From: Thorsellia anophelis DSM 18579
Lineage (GTDB): Bacteria; Pseudomonadota; Gammaproteobacteria; Enterobacterales; Thorselliaceae
NCBI RefSeq assembly: GCF_900111395.1
Contig: NZ_FOHV01000001.1
Coordinates: 215,851-279,850 of the forward strand
Direction of reading: 5' to 3'
Length of the DNA stretch: 64,000 nt
This document shows positions 20,349 to 29,547 of this stretch, piece after piece. How positions within the stretch are numbered: the stretch's first letter is position 1; every line of letters begins with the position of its first letter. A program made the position numbers and the translations under genes. Below the pieces are notes generated by a model. The model saw only the letters and a list, made by a program, of their open reading frames with translations. It made no database searches and was not told the DNA's origin.

Positions 20349-20534
20349 TCATTCAGCTAAACCTGCTTGCTTTAGTATACTATTAACAGTTTTCAAGGGC
20401 AGATCTTTTGATGGATGGGGAATAGTTACTCGTCCACTTTTAGTTTTATGCTTAAATTGCGCATGACTACCTTTATGGGCGACTTTAAACCAGCCATCAC
20501 GCTGAATCCTTTTGATTAAATCATCAGAACTCAT
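20349..20534 (-). CDS. hicA: HicA mRNA interferase toxin
   Basis: A 61-residue toxin with a double-stranded-RNA-binding-like fold. The catalytic His lies in KGSHAQFKH near residue 25, followed by GRVTIPHPSKDLPLKTVNSILKQAGL, the classic HicA ending. HicA cleaves mRNA without ribosome dependence; HicB blocks it. I start at 20534 (SSDDLIKRIQRDGW) because AAGGTGA is well placed; a longer reading to 20567 adds residues not usual for the family. A 15-bp perfect palindromic pair at 20612-20657 lies upstream and is a candidate operator. Confidence 0.93.
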   Translation of the reverse strand: MSSDDLIKRIQRDGWFKVAHKGSHAQFKHKTKSGRVTIPHPSKDLPLKTVNSILKQAGLAE

Positions 20535-20611
20535 GGCGCTTTTATCACCTTGATATTTTTCGATCATACGTAATTACATGCATCTGTTATCTTAACGAGA
20601 TGTCTCATTAT

Positions 20612-20657
20612 ACACATGAATACACACTAAGTTAAATTGCAATGTGTATTCATGTGT
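20612..20657 (-). promoter_or_regulatory. Candidate HicAB operator palindrome
   Basis: ACACATGAATACACA at 20612-20626 and its exact complement at 20643-20657, spaced by 16 bases, about 80 bases upstream of hicA. HicB proteins with a ribbon-helix-helix tail bind palindromes of this kind in their own promoters. Confidence 0.6.
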
Positions 20658-21860
20658 TATTTCTTATTCTTGTTTTGCACCAAAACAACGCATGCTTACG
20701 ATTAATACAGTAGAAAAAAGTTAAATTTTTTGATTTTATTTTTGGATTGTTGATTTGTTTCACGGGGCTTAAATCCGAGATGTCAATGGAAGTAAAAAGT
20801 GCATAATTTTGTTTTATCAATAATCAGTTGGCTCAAGTATAGAATGAAATTTTTCCATGATGGTAAAGCCTTACAACAGATTTGAGTTCTGAGAGAGGGA
20901 AACAAGTGCTCCCTCATTTTTTAGGTGCAGATTTGACCTTTTAATCATCGCATTTTTTGTCCTGCAATTTTGTTTGATTGGTGTTTTTTTACTCACATGT
21001 CATATCTAAATTAATTTAACCTTCCGTTAGAGCTGAGTTAGCGGCTGTATGCTAATTAATTTATAACCGAAGGACTTTTCAGAGGGGATATTTTATCTCG
21101 GTAGGTGACTGTTTTCACGCATGCCCAGATCGATTCACTAGCCTGTTCACGTATTCAATATCACCCAAACATTGTTACGGTCTAAGTTGTTTAAGCAATT
21201 ACTACAACATTAAATGATTTTTAATCAGTGCATTAATGATCTAGTCAGCTCTCTGCCCAGCTAGATGATCAATCTATTGAATTATTTAGTATTTCAATAA
21301 GTGTTTTGATTTTTATTACATTCTCAAAATGGTCAAATTTCATCTTTTGAATCCAACATGTTGCTGCTTGCATTAATAATTCTGGGTCATCATTTTTGTT
21401 TGCAAAATAAAGCATAAAAGAAAGACCAACTGATTCTCCTTTTGCGGCAATCTTTTGGTCACAAACTTGGATAATTTTAGTTCTGAGAGAGCCTCATTGG
21501 CGGTACCTTCAGGCTATAGTGGCGGGGCGTATCTGCTCACTGATTTCTATTATCAGTACAGCGTGAATTTAAATATCTACCGATATATTATCAGAAAGCA
21601 AATTTTTATATTCGGCTTTTAATATTTATCTACTGAGTAATTTATTACAAAATAAGTCAAGTGATTGCCTTTGCATCATATTTCATATGGAATTTACATT
21701 AGTAATTTATATAAATTTCAATGAATTAAGTTGTTGTGTTGTAAGTATTTCAGTGTATAATTTAAAGGCTGGAAATTAAGTTTATAGCCTTTAAAACTTA
21801 TCACTCAGTAATAATAATTATTAATAAGCCTATTAGTGTTCGTATAAAAATCTTACATTT
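20658..21860. other. Gene-poor region with an orphan terminator and an ORF remnant
   Basis: About 1.2 kb without an intact gene. A rightward terminator GAGGGA - nine bases - TCCCTC - ATTTTTT lies at 20895-20922 with no ORF before it, so a small RNA or a decayed gene may end there. On the minus strand 21269-21484 is open for about 70 codons, ending ELLMQAATCWIQKMKF...; it reads like the C-terminal end of a lost protein. AGTTCTGAGAGAG occurs both at 20884 and at 21479. Confidence 0.45.
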
Positions 21861-21902
21861 TATATTTATATTTATATTTATATTTATATTTATATTTATA
21901 TT
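21861..21902 (+). repeat. Seven tandem TATATT hexamers upstream of the autotransporter
   Basis: Exactly seven perfect copies of TATATT, ending 15 bases before the ATG at 21918 and just before the ribosome site AGGGGA. Position between promoter and start suggests that copy-number change could alter promoter spacing or translation. Confidence 0.93.
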
Positions 21903-21917
21903 TCAGGGGATATAATC

Positions 21918-24386
21918 ATGCCAAAAATTTTTAAATCCAATAATGCAGTGAAACTTATTTTTACTATTTCAGGTGCATTATGCCTTATTCCTAAAGTCCA
22001 GGCTGCTTGTAATGTTGATATGTCAGGCTTAGATGAGGAAGGTTCGCAAATAACGTGTGTCGATACTATAAGTCGCTTAGATTTAGATCTTATTGAAACA
22101 CTGACAACGAGTAATAATGTATTGTCAGCTGAAAATGTTAACGGTCTAAGCGATTATCAAGTTATCTCTGCGGCACGAGTTAATATACCGAGTCAAACAG
22201 TATCTTCAGGGCAATATGATTTAAATAATAATAGGCTTATGCTAACTGGCCAATCTATATTAGACGAAGTTTACGCCGCAGATATTCAAGCAACGAGTGG
22301 TAATTATGACTTTAATTTGTCAAATAATAATGTCGAGATGAATGATAATGCTTTTGCTCAAAATAGTGCGGCTGCAAGATCTTTTATGGTTTATGCCGGA
22401 GGTGGCCTAACGGGTAAGGCTAAAATGTTATTAGAAAATAATAGGTTAGTGTTGAATAATTTTGCTGTAACGAATATCGCTTCTGGCGTAACTGCGAATA
22501 ATTCAGGTGGAGAAATTAACCTTAGCGGAAATAGTATTATCCTGAATGATAATACGAAAGTCGAAGATGCCTCTGGTGCCACGGCAGTCGGTGTGGGTAA
22601 TCAATTAGTCACATTCAATTCAGTTACATTAAATCACGATAGTAGAGTAACAAATCTGATTCAAGGCGGCGTTGGCTCTGTCTTTGATGATGCGAACTAT
22701 GATATAACAAGCGAAATAGAGATAAATGTTAGCAATAACACGGTTACCTTAAATGATACTAGTGAAGCTCAGGCAATTTTTGGTGGTTTATCTACTAAAC
22801 GCGCTGGTATATATCCAATTGCTCCAAAGCCTCTTGAACCTAGAAAAACAAACCAATACGCGATTAATAATATAATTAATATCAATGATTCAGCTAAAGT
22901 TTCAAGCTTTATTTTTGGTGGTTATTCAGACGGGCTCGATTTTGCTGTAAAATATGATCTTTTTAGTGGAAATACATTAAATTTTACAGCATCTCCAATA
23001 ACCTTGAGCTATGGTATCGCAAATATTGAGCACTACAATTTTACAATTGATCCTACATTAGCTAATACCAACAAGGCATTGATTCAAGCTGACTTAATTC
23101 AATTTGGTACCAACGCAGAAAATACTTTAGGTGGTACAGATAAAACCTCAAAGATTGCAGTTGTCGGTATTAAATCGGGTAATCAATTATTCTTAAATGA
23201 TGAATTTATCCTTATGCGTGCATCAACTGATATGAGAGGAGAGGTTGAAGGGCTGACGAGTAAAGGTATTGCACAGCAGGGTGTTTCTTTGCTTTATGAC
23301 ATAGAAACAAAAGTTGATTTAACGAATAAATTAGTAACTGCAACTGTGGTATCGGGCGAATCTAGTGGTTCAGGAAATACCAGTGGCAGTAACAATAATT
23401 CTGGTGGGAATAATAACAATTCTGGCGGTAACACAGGTGGCGTTACCAATATTGCAAAAGTGAATCCTCAACTGAAATCTCTTTCGGAAGGGCATCTTTC
23501 TACAGCAATGCTAGTTGGACGTGCTTCAGATATCATAGCAAATGATATGTATCATGTGATTGAACAACAAAATTTGCTCTCAACAATCGCCCCTTTTATC
23601 TCCTTCAATGGTGGGCTAACACGCTACAATAGCGGTTCACATATTGATTCAAAAGAAGCCATTTTGACTGGTGGCTTAAGTTATCGCAATGAAAGCCTAA
23701 CGACGGGTATTTTTATTGAAAGTGGTTGGGGAAGCTATGATACATATAATAGCTTTGAAAATATGGCAGATGTGAAAGCCAATGGACATAACCGATTTAC
23801 TGGTGCGGGCTTATTGACTCGCTATTCTTTTGACTCTGGCATGTATTTAGACGGCGCTCTACGCCTGGGTAAAAGTTGGAATACATACAGCACGCAAGAT
23901 ATTCAAAACTTAGTCTCTAAACAATATGCGAATTACCAGATGAGCACTGGCTATTATGGTATGCATTTGGGAGCAGGTTATCAATTTAAATTAGATGAGC
24001 AAAATACAGTTGACGTTTCCAGTAAATATCTTTGGACTCAATTGAATGGCGACAACGTTGTTATCGCAGGTGATGAGGTTAAATTTAAGGATATCAATTC
24101 CCATCGTGCGCAGTTAAATGCTCGTGTTGATCATCAATATACCAAAAATACACAATTAAAAGCAGGCGTTGGCTATGAATATGAGTTTGATGCTAAAGCC
24201 AGTGCGCAAGCCTATGAATACGATATTTTAGAACCAAGCCTTCAAGGCAGTACAGGGACATTATTATTAGGTACTCGTTTTACTCCTACAACTGCACCAA
24301 ATCTCGACCTAGATTTTGAAATAAAAGGTTATTTAGGAAAAAGAGAAGGTGTGAGTGGAAATATTCAACTGAAATACGCTTTCTAA
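21918..24386 (+). CDS. Classical autotransporter adhesin
   Basis: An 822-residue type Va autotransporter. A signal peptide ends at PKVQA (about residue 29). The passenger (about 30-475) has many short strands of the pattern N-x-hydrophobic-x-hydrophobic-N-D/N (NNRLMLTG, NNRLVLNN, GNSIILNDN, NNTVTLND), as in right-handed beta-helices. A low-complexity Gly/Ser/Asn linker lies near 478-510. The C-terminal autotransporter beta-domain spans about 540-822 and ends in the outer-membrane signature YAF. Passenger function cannot be assigned; adhesion or aggregation is likely. Only two visible passenger Cys near the N-terminus. Expression may vary through the hexamer tract upstream. Confidence 0.9.
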   Translation: MPKIFKSNNAVKLIFTISGALCLIPKVQAACNVDMSGLDEEGSQITCVDTISRLDLDLIETLTTSNNVLSAENVNGLSDYQVISAARVNIPSQTVSSGQYDLNNNRLMLTGQSILDEVYAADIQATSGNYDFNLSNNNVEMNDNAFAQNSAAARSFMVYAGGGLTGKAKMLLENNRLVLNNFAVTNIASGVTANNSGGEINLSGNSIILNDNTKVEDASGATAVGVGNQLVTFNSVTLNHDSRVTNLIQGGVGSVFDDANYDITSEIEINVSNNTVTLNDTSEAQAIFGGLSTKRAGIYPIAPKPLEPRKTNQYAINNIININDSAKVSSFIFGGYSDGLDFAVKYDLFSGNTLNFTASPITLSYGIANIEHYNFTIDPTLANTNKALIQADLIQFGTNAENTLGGTDKTSKIAVVGIKSGNQLFLNDEFILMRASTDMRGEVEGLTSKGIAQQGVSLLYDIETKVDLTNKLVTATVVSGESSGSGNTSGSNNNSGGNNNNSGGNTGGVTNIAKVNPQLKSLSEGHLSTAMLVGRASDIIANDMYHVIEQQNLLSTIAPFISFNGGLTRYNSGSHIDSKEAILTGGLSYRNESLTTGIFIESGWGSYDTYNSFENMADVKANGHNRFTGAGLLTRYSFDSGMYLDGALRLGKSWNTYSTQDIQNLVSKQYANYQMSTGYYGMHLGAGYQFKLDEQNTVDVSSKYLWTQLNGDNVVIAGDEVKFKDINSHRAQLNARVDHQYTKNTQLKAGVGYEYEFDAKASAQAYEYDILEPSLQGSTGTLLLGTRFTPTTAPNLDLDFEIKGYLGKREGVSGNIQLKYAF

Positions 24387-24481
24387 CAAATTGTTTCAAA
24401 AGTAAAAAGGCTATGTTGCTGATAGTAAACTAGTTAATCACGACCTTTAATTAGTCTAAACCAGCATTTTAGAATATGGTA

Positions 24482-25579
24482 TCAGGTCAACTCTGCATCA
24501 ATACTCTGTGCATCTAGAAATGGCATATCCACCATAGATTGAACATAACGCGGTCCCTTTTTATTCTCTTTAAAATATTTCCTAAGCAGTGTGAATAAAG
24601 GGGTTTTGAAAACACTTTTTGTTTTTTTCTATATTGTCATGCTCGTTTGGGATCTCTTGCTCATCAAGTTCGGTATTGCCAAACAGGGCTTCGATGAGAT
24701 CTTTAAACGTCTTATTAAAATTGGTTATCGTACCAGAAAAAGCTGATTGATTGAGAGCTGTCTGGGCTATTCCAACAAACGTTGCATATTTATTCACTTG
24801 ATCAATAACTGTCCCTGGAGAGATTATTAACAGATCAACTAAGTAGATAACATGAGTAATTTTAGCCGCTGATGAGGTTTACAAGATTGTTGACTCATAC
24901 GCTTATTCTGCAAGCTCATGAGGGTAAAGTAAACTCGCAGCAAAAGCATCTGCAAAATTTTCAGCGTCATCACTCTCAAGAGTGGCTGAAAGAGAGTGAT
25001 CTAATTCATATGTCATCCAAAATTTAAAGTCACGGATATTCGTCTTTAAATTAAGGTAACCCCATGTACTACCCGAATCGGGTAGATGGATATACACCGC
25101 ATTTTCATGGCGTTGTTTCGCTCCCCACATTACAGGAACTATAACTGCCCGCAAGCCTCTGAATCGGTCAATCAGATGAGTAAAATTTACCCACAGCTGG
25201 GCCTAGGTTTATATCTTTTCTGGCTTTAGTCGTAAGATTGCGTAGGAAATTATAGTCACTGTTTGGTGATTTGAGTACTGGCGGTATTTCGAAGCTATCA
25301 AAATGGTAAATAAGGAGTAAGGTAGCGTAGAAAATATCCCATTTATTGTGCCTTTTCTATATGGGAATTCGTTGTGTTTGTACCGCGCATTTTTCGGAAT
25401 GCCACTTTGGGTGTGTGTGGATCATCCCTGACGACTAAATCATCAAAGGAGAGATCCTGCAATTTCCCTAATTGTAGAAGTTTATTAGGGTGCGGAAAAG
25501 ATTTATGCAAAAGCCATTGTGAAACGGCTTCTTTTGTCACACCGAGAGCATCAGGTATCGCGGTTTGAGTTAATAACAC
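24482..25579 (-). pseudogene. Decayed XRE-HTH plus ImmA/IrrE-type protein gene
   Basis: Leftward ruin of one gene now split into several frames. From the N-terminus: IPDALGVTKEAVSQWL (helix-turn-helix) and DDPHTPKVAFRKMRGT at 25579-25343; MGYFLRYLTPYLPF in another frame; FDSFEIPPVLKSPNSDYNFL; then WGYLNLKTNIRDFKFWMTYELDHSLSA and ENFADAFAASLLYP (24903-25154), which match the Zn-peptidase-like region of XRE/ImmA proteins; then a stop, NKYATFVGIAQTALN (24582-24797) and finally YVQSMVDMPFLDAQSI before a TGA at 24482. At least four frameshifts or stops separate these pieces. Intact relatives are phage or island regulators of about 350 residues. Confidence 0.82.
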
Positions 25580-25604
25580 CGTTTTATTACCATTTAATAA
25601 TTAC

Positions 25605-25634
25605 TTGCATAGAAATAGAGCTATATGATAAAAT
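25605..25634 (+). promoter_or_regulatory. Predicted promoter of phase-variable cassette 1
   Basis: TTGCAT, 18 bases, TAAAAT. The same box pair with the same spacing stands in front of cassettes 2 and 3. The leader to the ATG is about 100 bases. Confidence 0.5.
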
Positions 25635-25736
25635 ATTTCTTAATGTAAACTAAAGTTAACACTAAGGTTTGTCCGTATACAATTGCATTTTAAATGCAAG
25701 CTTTATATATTAACTATTGATTTTAAAGGTGAAAGT

Positions 25737-26442
25737 ATGTTAAAATTCAACACCGCAACACCGCAACACCGCAACTAAGCCATTATTTTATCTAGTTTCT
25801 ACCTCGATTATTTTTTCTACAATTCTATATTTACCCTCTCTCAAAGCGTCTCCAAAAACTTATGGTTATGTACTACAAATGCCAAATGAGTTTTGGCCTA
25901 GCACTACGAACCCACCTTCATTGCCTGGTGGTATAGGTAATTCAATCCAACAAAATACTGCCGCAAATAATCCAGATGTCTTTTGTAAGTCACAGGGAAG
26001 CGGTTATCGATTACCCTCAATAGGGGAATTTCATGCGAATACTAAAAGTCTTTCACCAGGTTCAAGTCACCAAGCTGTACAACCGGGACATTGGTCACAA
26101 TATGTCAATAATGATACGACTAAAGCCCGTTTACCTAATGATGCTACCAGAAATGTTAATGGCTCTCTCTATAACGAATGGGGAGATGTATCAAAATACG
26201 TTAATGGGTGGGAAGCTGGGAATTATTGGTCTAGCGAGGTGGCTGTTGTACGAAATATAAGCTACAGTAGGTCAAGAGGAGTTGGCCGCTTAAAGTTTGA
26301 CCCAACATTGGGGCTTATTTATCCTCCTACTGATCGTATTGATACTTTTGCTCTAACAAGTGATGCTGGCAATCTTTATAACACTGCCTGTGTAAGAGAT
26401 TTAGTGCCGACACCATCAACAGCTAATCCAAGTAAAACCTAA
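25737..26442 (+). CDS. Phase-variable secreted adhesin-domain protein 1, currently OFF
   Basis: The ATG at 25737 (AAGGTGAAAGT upstream) reads MLKFNTATPQHRN and then stops at 25776, because three ACCGCAAC units leave it in the wrong frame. One added unit (8 bases) joins it to the downstream frame, giving a 237-residue precursor whose signal peptide runs KPLFYLVSTSIIFSTILYLPSLKA before SPKTYGY. The mature part has FWPS, NPDVFCKSQGSGYRLPSIGEF, GSLYNEWGDVSKYVNGW, NYWSSE and a final ACVRDLVPTPS; the same landmarks occur in the small proteins at 58.8-60.6 kb and in the giant adhesin, resembling DUF823-type (invasin-E/Rat) adhesion domains. A conserved Cys near each end suggests a disulfide. Translation from the internal ATG at 25879 would lack a signal peptide. 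Confidence 0.85.
25752..25775 (+). repeat. Octamer tract, 3 x ACCGCAAC (cassette 1)
   Basis: Three perfect copies starting five codons after the ATG at 25737. Eight is not a multiple of three, so each gain or loss shifts the frame. Copy number 1 mod 3 is in frame; 3 is out of frame. Confidence 0.95.
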
Positions 26443-26469
26443 TATCATCAGATATTAGTACCTTTCAAA

Positions 26470-26705
26470 TACCTTACTTGCTAAATGATAATTCATCTTT
26501 GGCAAGTAATCGAATCAAGAAAAAGCCTTTCACTAGCTAACTAATTCATTTAATAGGCTATCAACCTAACTCCATAATATTACAACCAGATTACTATCAA
26601 AGAAGCCGCATTTTGCATTATATTGCACTAGCCATTATTACACTGTAACAGGTGCGAATTTAAAAGGTGCATACATGGCACGCAGGGAAACTGTACCCAT
26701 GATAT
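26470..26705 (-). repeat. Flanking module R2, inverted copy after cassette 1
   Basis: About 235 bases whose reverse complement matches 31171-31412 and, less well, 33270-33520. Shared phrases (on the minus strand) include TTTCCCTGCGT, CACCTGTTACAGTGTAATAA, AATATAATGCAAAAT and GTTAGGTTGATAGC. It follows cassette 1 in the opposite orientation to the copies behind cassettes 2 and 3. Confidence 0.8.
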
Positions 26706-26726
26706 AGTGACACCCTTTGCATAATT

Positions 26727-26995
26727 AGATGGATTGAGTGAAAGGCGTGGCCCATTATATTGCGCTTGATGCGGATAAAGAAAGCGAGAAAAGTTATAGA
26801 CCGTCTGAAAAAGGACTAAAAGAAACTTTAGTGATGATGGATGCGGGTTATTTTGACATCGGTTATCTTGAAAAAATAAGCCAATCTGGTGGTTTTTTTG
26901 TGGTCAGGGAAAAAGCAAATATCAATCTTCTTGTTGTCGCAATTTACAATGAAATGGGATTAAAACTTTTTCATAAGGTAATGAAATTAAAATGA
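26727..26995 (+). mobile_element. Internal fragment of the IS4-family transposase
   Basis: Encodes GVAHYIALDADKESEKSYRP through NEMGLKLFHKVMKLK, nearly the same as residues about 155-240 of the intact transposase at 34724-36031. Both ends and the catalytic Glu region are missing. The high identity suggests a fairly recent truncation or a gene-conversion scar. Confidence 0.88.
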
Positions 26996-27016
26996 TGATT
27001 ATAACATACCGTGCTC

Positions 27017-27062
27017 AACATACTTGGTTGGTTTGATTTTAAAAAAAGCTAGGGATCGCTAG
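27017..27062 (+). repeat. Diverged copy of the sgrR 3' end
   Basis: About 45 bases matching the last codons of sgrR (19180-19222): both carry TGGTTTGATTTTAAAAAA followed by GCTnGGnATCG. It would encode LVGLILKKA in the other frame, or WFDFKKS in the sgrR frame. Suggests that sgrR's 3' end was once the boundary of an insertion or that the region was rearranged. Confidence 0.65.
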
Positions 27063-27470
27063 AAAATATCCAAGTTTATTGAACTCTATATCGTATCATT
27101 AGGGGTATATCGAAAAATACATCCAATAATATCCGATTAAGTGCCATTATTTGAGAGTAAGTATAATCGTGATAGGGTAAACGTTGGTACTAAATACTTG
27201 TGTTTATGCTTAAAAAGCATTGTCGAGATGTTGTGATCTGTTAGAATCAAGTGCATTGAATCGGTGGATTAAATAAATGATGCTAGAAATTAATCTAAGC
27301 ACGAGTATCGCTGTGCAAATGTGTAAACAATTACAGTGAAATTGGATCAAGGATTAGATTTGCTCTATAACAAACGCTAGTTGCATTAATTGCGATGCAG
27401 TAAAGCTAACATATGAGTTGACTGAGATTTTTGTTGTGAATAAGAATATAAACAAAGGCAGGTTTGAACT
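27063..27470. other. Intergenic region before the DUF4062 gene
   Basis: About 400 AT-rich bases. AGAAAATATCCAAGTTTATTG at 27060 resembles AGAAAATATCCCATTTATTG at 25329. No gene recognised; it should hold the promoter of the 27471 operon. Confidence 0.4.
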
Positions 27471-28100
27471 ATGAGTAAAAAGCTCACTGTAATGGTGTCA
27501 TCCACCGTATATGGCGTGGAGGAACTACTTGACCGCATCTATTCGCTGCTAACCGCTTTTGGATATGAAGTTTGGATGTCGCATAAAGGCACAGTGCCAG
27601 TCTCCTCTAACGAAACCGCTTTTGAAAGCTGCCTAAAAGCAGTAGAAAAATGTAACCTGTTTATTGGTATCATAACCCCGCAATACGGCAGTGGTGTTGA
27701 CCAGACGGGTTTATCTATTACCCATAAAGAGATGAAAAAAGCCATTGAACTTAATAAACCACGTTGGTTTTTGGCGCACGATCAAGTTGTGTTTGCCCGT
27801 CGCTTATTGATTGATTTAGGCTATAAAACCAGAGAACAGCGCTCAGAGCTGAATCTTCGAAAAGGCGCATCGTCAATTTCTAGTATTAAGGTAGTCGACT
27901 TATATGAGGATGCTACTATGGAACAATTACCACTTGATGATCGCCAAGGCAATTGGGTGCAAAAATTCGATCGCGATGATGACGCAAATCTTTTTGTGGT
28001 CGCTCAATTTTCTCGATATCAAGATCTAGAGCAGCGCCTTACTGAACATTTTCAAAATGTCAGTCAGGTTAGCGCTTCGGTAGGAGTAATTCATGAGTAA
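27471..28100 (+). CDS. DUF4062 domain protein
   Basis: A 209-residue protein. The N-terminus KKLTVMVSSTVYGVEELLDRIYSLL is the DUF4062 signature, followed by GYEVWMSHKGTVPVSSNETAFESCLKAVEKCNLFIGIITPQYGSG, a flavodoxin/TIR-like strand-helix pattern, and ITHKEMKKAIELNKPRWFLAH. DUF4062 proteins are common in defence islands and next to NTPases; the fold suggests nucleotide or NAD handling, but no activity is established for this one. It overlaps the next ORF by 8 bases, so the two are translationally coupled and probably act together. Confidence 0.82.
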   Translation: MSKKLTVMVSSTVYGVEELLDRIYSLLTAFGYEVWMSHKGTVPVSSNETAFESCLKAVEKCNLFIGIITPQYGSGVDQTGLSITHKEMKKAIELNKPRWFLAHDQVVFARRLLIDLGYKTREQRSELNLRKGASSISSIKVVDLYEDATMEQLPLDDRQGNWVQKFDRDDDANLFVVAQFSRYQDLEQRLTEHFQNVSQVSASVGVIHE

Positions 28101-29547
28101 AACGGTCGAAAAATTGAAAAATTTACTGTCACTGGGAGAAAATCAAACTATTAAATATATTGAAAGCGACGAGTTAAAATACTGTGGTCCACAAGTCTGC
28201 GCCTTTTTAAATACTAAAGGTGGCTACTTGCTTTGCGGTATAGATGATAAAGGACAAATAAAGGGTATTGCCAATGCCACACAAGTGGGAGAACAACTAG
28301 AAAGCCAACTTAAATCATCTATTAAACCACCAGTACTGTTTTCTGTTGAGTTACAGGAAGTCGAAAACAAACAGCTATTAATTATTGAAGTACCTGCTGG
28401 AAAAGATATTCCGTATGCCTTTAATAGTGATATTTATACACTTATAGATGAGCAAGTTCAAAAAGCCGATATCGATACTATTCGTGATATGGTTATGCGT
28501 AAGCAAATAGAGCCTACTCGTTGGGAGCGTTTGTTTTCGTCTGAACTAAATGAACAGGATTTATCTGTTAGTGCTTGTAAGAAGTTACTTTCCGCTAAGC
28601 GCATCCCTAAAGAAATCCTGCAATCAGAACAAGGATTGTTACACCAGTTGCAATTATTATCTTTGGCCAAGTATGGGCGCTTAACTAATGCCGCTGATGT
28701 ATTACTTGCCAGTTCTCCAGGTAAACGCCATCCGCAAGCACGCGTCCGCGCGGTTTGTTATCGTCATAAGGCTGATGACGAATACCAAGATTTACAGCAT
28801 TTTGATGGACCAATGTTTACAGTGATCGAACAGATAATTACCTTTATTATGCGTAATACGCCATTGCGAGCACATTTTAGAACAGGCAATAATCAGCGCG
28901 AAGAGTTACCTATGTATCCAGAGCAAGCAGTACGTGAAGCGATTGTGAATGCGTTCGCTCACCGAGATTACAGCAACTTTTCAGGTGGAGTTAAGGTTGA
29001 GATCAGTCCCGTACAGTTAAAAATCTGGAATTCGGGAGCTTTTCCACAAGGTATTGATGAACTTAAAATTGAACAAGGTCATATTTCGGTATTGCGTAAT
29101 CCTGATATCGCGCACATCTTATACCTCAAAGGCTATATGGAAAAGCTTGGTCGTGGAAGTGTAGTTATTCAGGAAGCTTGTAAAAATGCTGGGCTGCCTT
29201 CTCCAAAATGGCACTCAGATAATATGTCAGGAGTGACTTTGACACTCTTTGCCACGGAAGTCACCACGGAAGTCACCACGGAAGTTACCACGGAAGTCAC
29301 CACGGAAGTAATAAAAATGATCGATTTGATGAGCCAAGAACATAGCCGTGATGAATTAATGAAATTAATGGGGCTGAAAAACGCTGAGCACTTCCGTAAG
29401 CACTATTTAAAACCTGCGCTTGGAATAACACCAGCGTTGGTGGAAATGACCATCCCAGAAAAACCCACTAGCAGCCTCCAAAAATATCGATTAACTCCGC
29501 TTGGGTTACAAGTCAGGCAGCAACTAAATGACAAAAAGAATAAATAA
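28093..29547 (+). CDS. AlbA_2 / HATPase_c_4 (RecG-like) putative regulator
   Basis: A 484-residue protein. The N-terminal AlbA_2 (Schlafen-like) domain covers residues about 1-130: LGENQTIKYIESDE, CAFLNTKGGYLLCGIDDKGQIKGI. The middle contains YPEQAVREAIVNAFAHRDYSNFSGGVKVEISP near 278 and LYLKGYMEKLGRGSVVIQEACKNAGLP near 345, typical of the HATPase_c_4 part of these proteins. Then comes a Thr-Glu-Val-Thr repeat (near 388-406) and a C-terminal winged-helix region. TAGGAGTAATTC precedes the ATG. The paired DUF4062 gene makes a two-gene module that is often seen in defence regions; role inferred only from context. Confidence 0.83.
   Translation: MSKTVEKLKNLLSLGENQTIKYIESDELKYCGPQVCAFLNTKGGYLLCGIDDKGQIKGIANATQVGEQLESQLKSSIKPPVLFSVELQEVENKQLLIIEVPAGKDIPYAFNSDIYTLIDEQVQKADIDTIRDMVMRKQIEPTRWERLFSSELNEQDLSVSACKKLLSAKRIPKEILQSEQGLLHQLQLLSLAKYGRLTNAADVLLASSPGKRHPQARVRAVCYRHKADDEYQDLQHFDGPMFTVIEQIITFIMRNTPLRAHFRTGNNQREELPMYPEQAVREAIVNAFAHRDYSNFSGGVKVEISPVQLKIWNSGAFPQGIDELKIEQGHISVLRNPDIAHILYLKGYMEKLGRGSVVIQEACKNAGLPSPKWHSDNMSGVTLTLFATEVTTEVTTEVTTEVTTEVIKMIDLMSQEHSRDELMKLMGLKNAEHFRKHYLKPALGITPALVEMTIPEKPTSSLQKYRLTPLGLQVRQQLNDKKNK
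29254..29310 (+). repeat. In-frame 12-bp tandem repeat in the AlbA_2 gene
   Basis: ACGGAAGTCACC repeated about 4.7 times with one substitution, coding for repeated Thr-Glu-Val-Thr. Changes in number keep the frame, so this would vary linker length only. Confidence 0.93.

Noticed and set aside
24582..25579. Three separate small genes (24582-24797, 24903-25154, 25343-25579)
   Set aside because: Their order and sequence follow one XRE/ImmA-type protein, with further pieces in other frames between them, so they are fragments of one pseudogene.
25879..26442. Independent cytosolic genes starting at the internal ATGs 25879, 30359 and TTG 32453
   Set aside because: None has a ribosome site, and each would discard a signal peptide that is intact in the same frame in all three copies.
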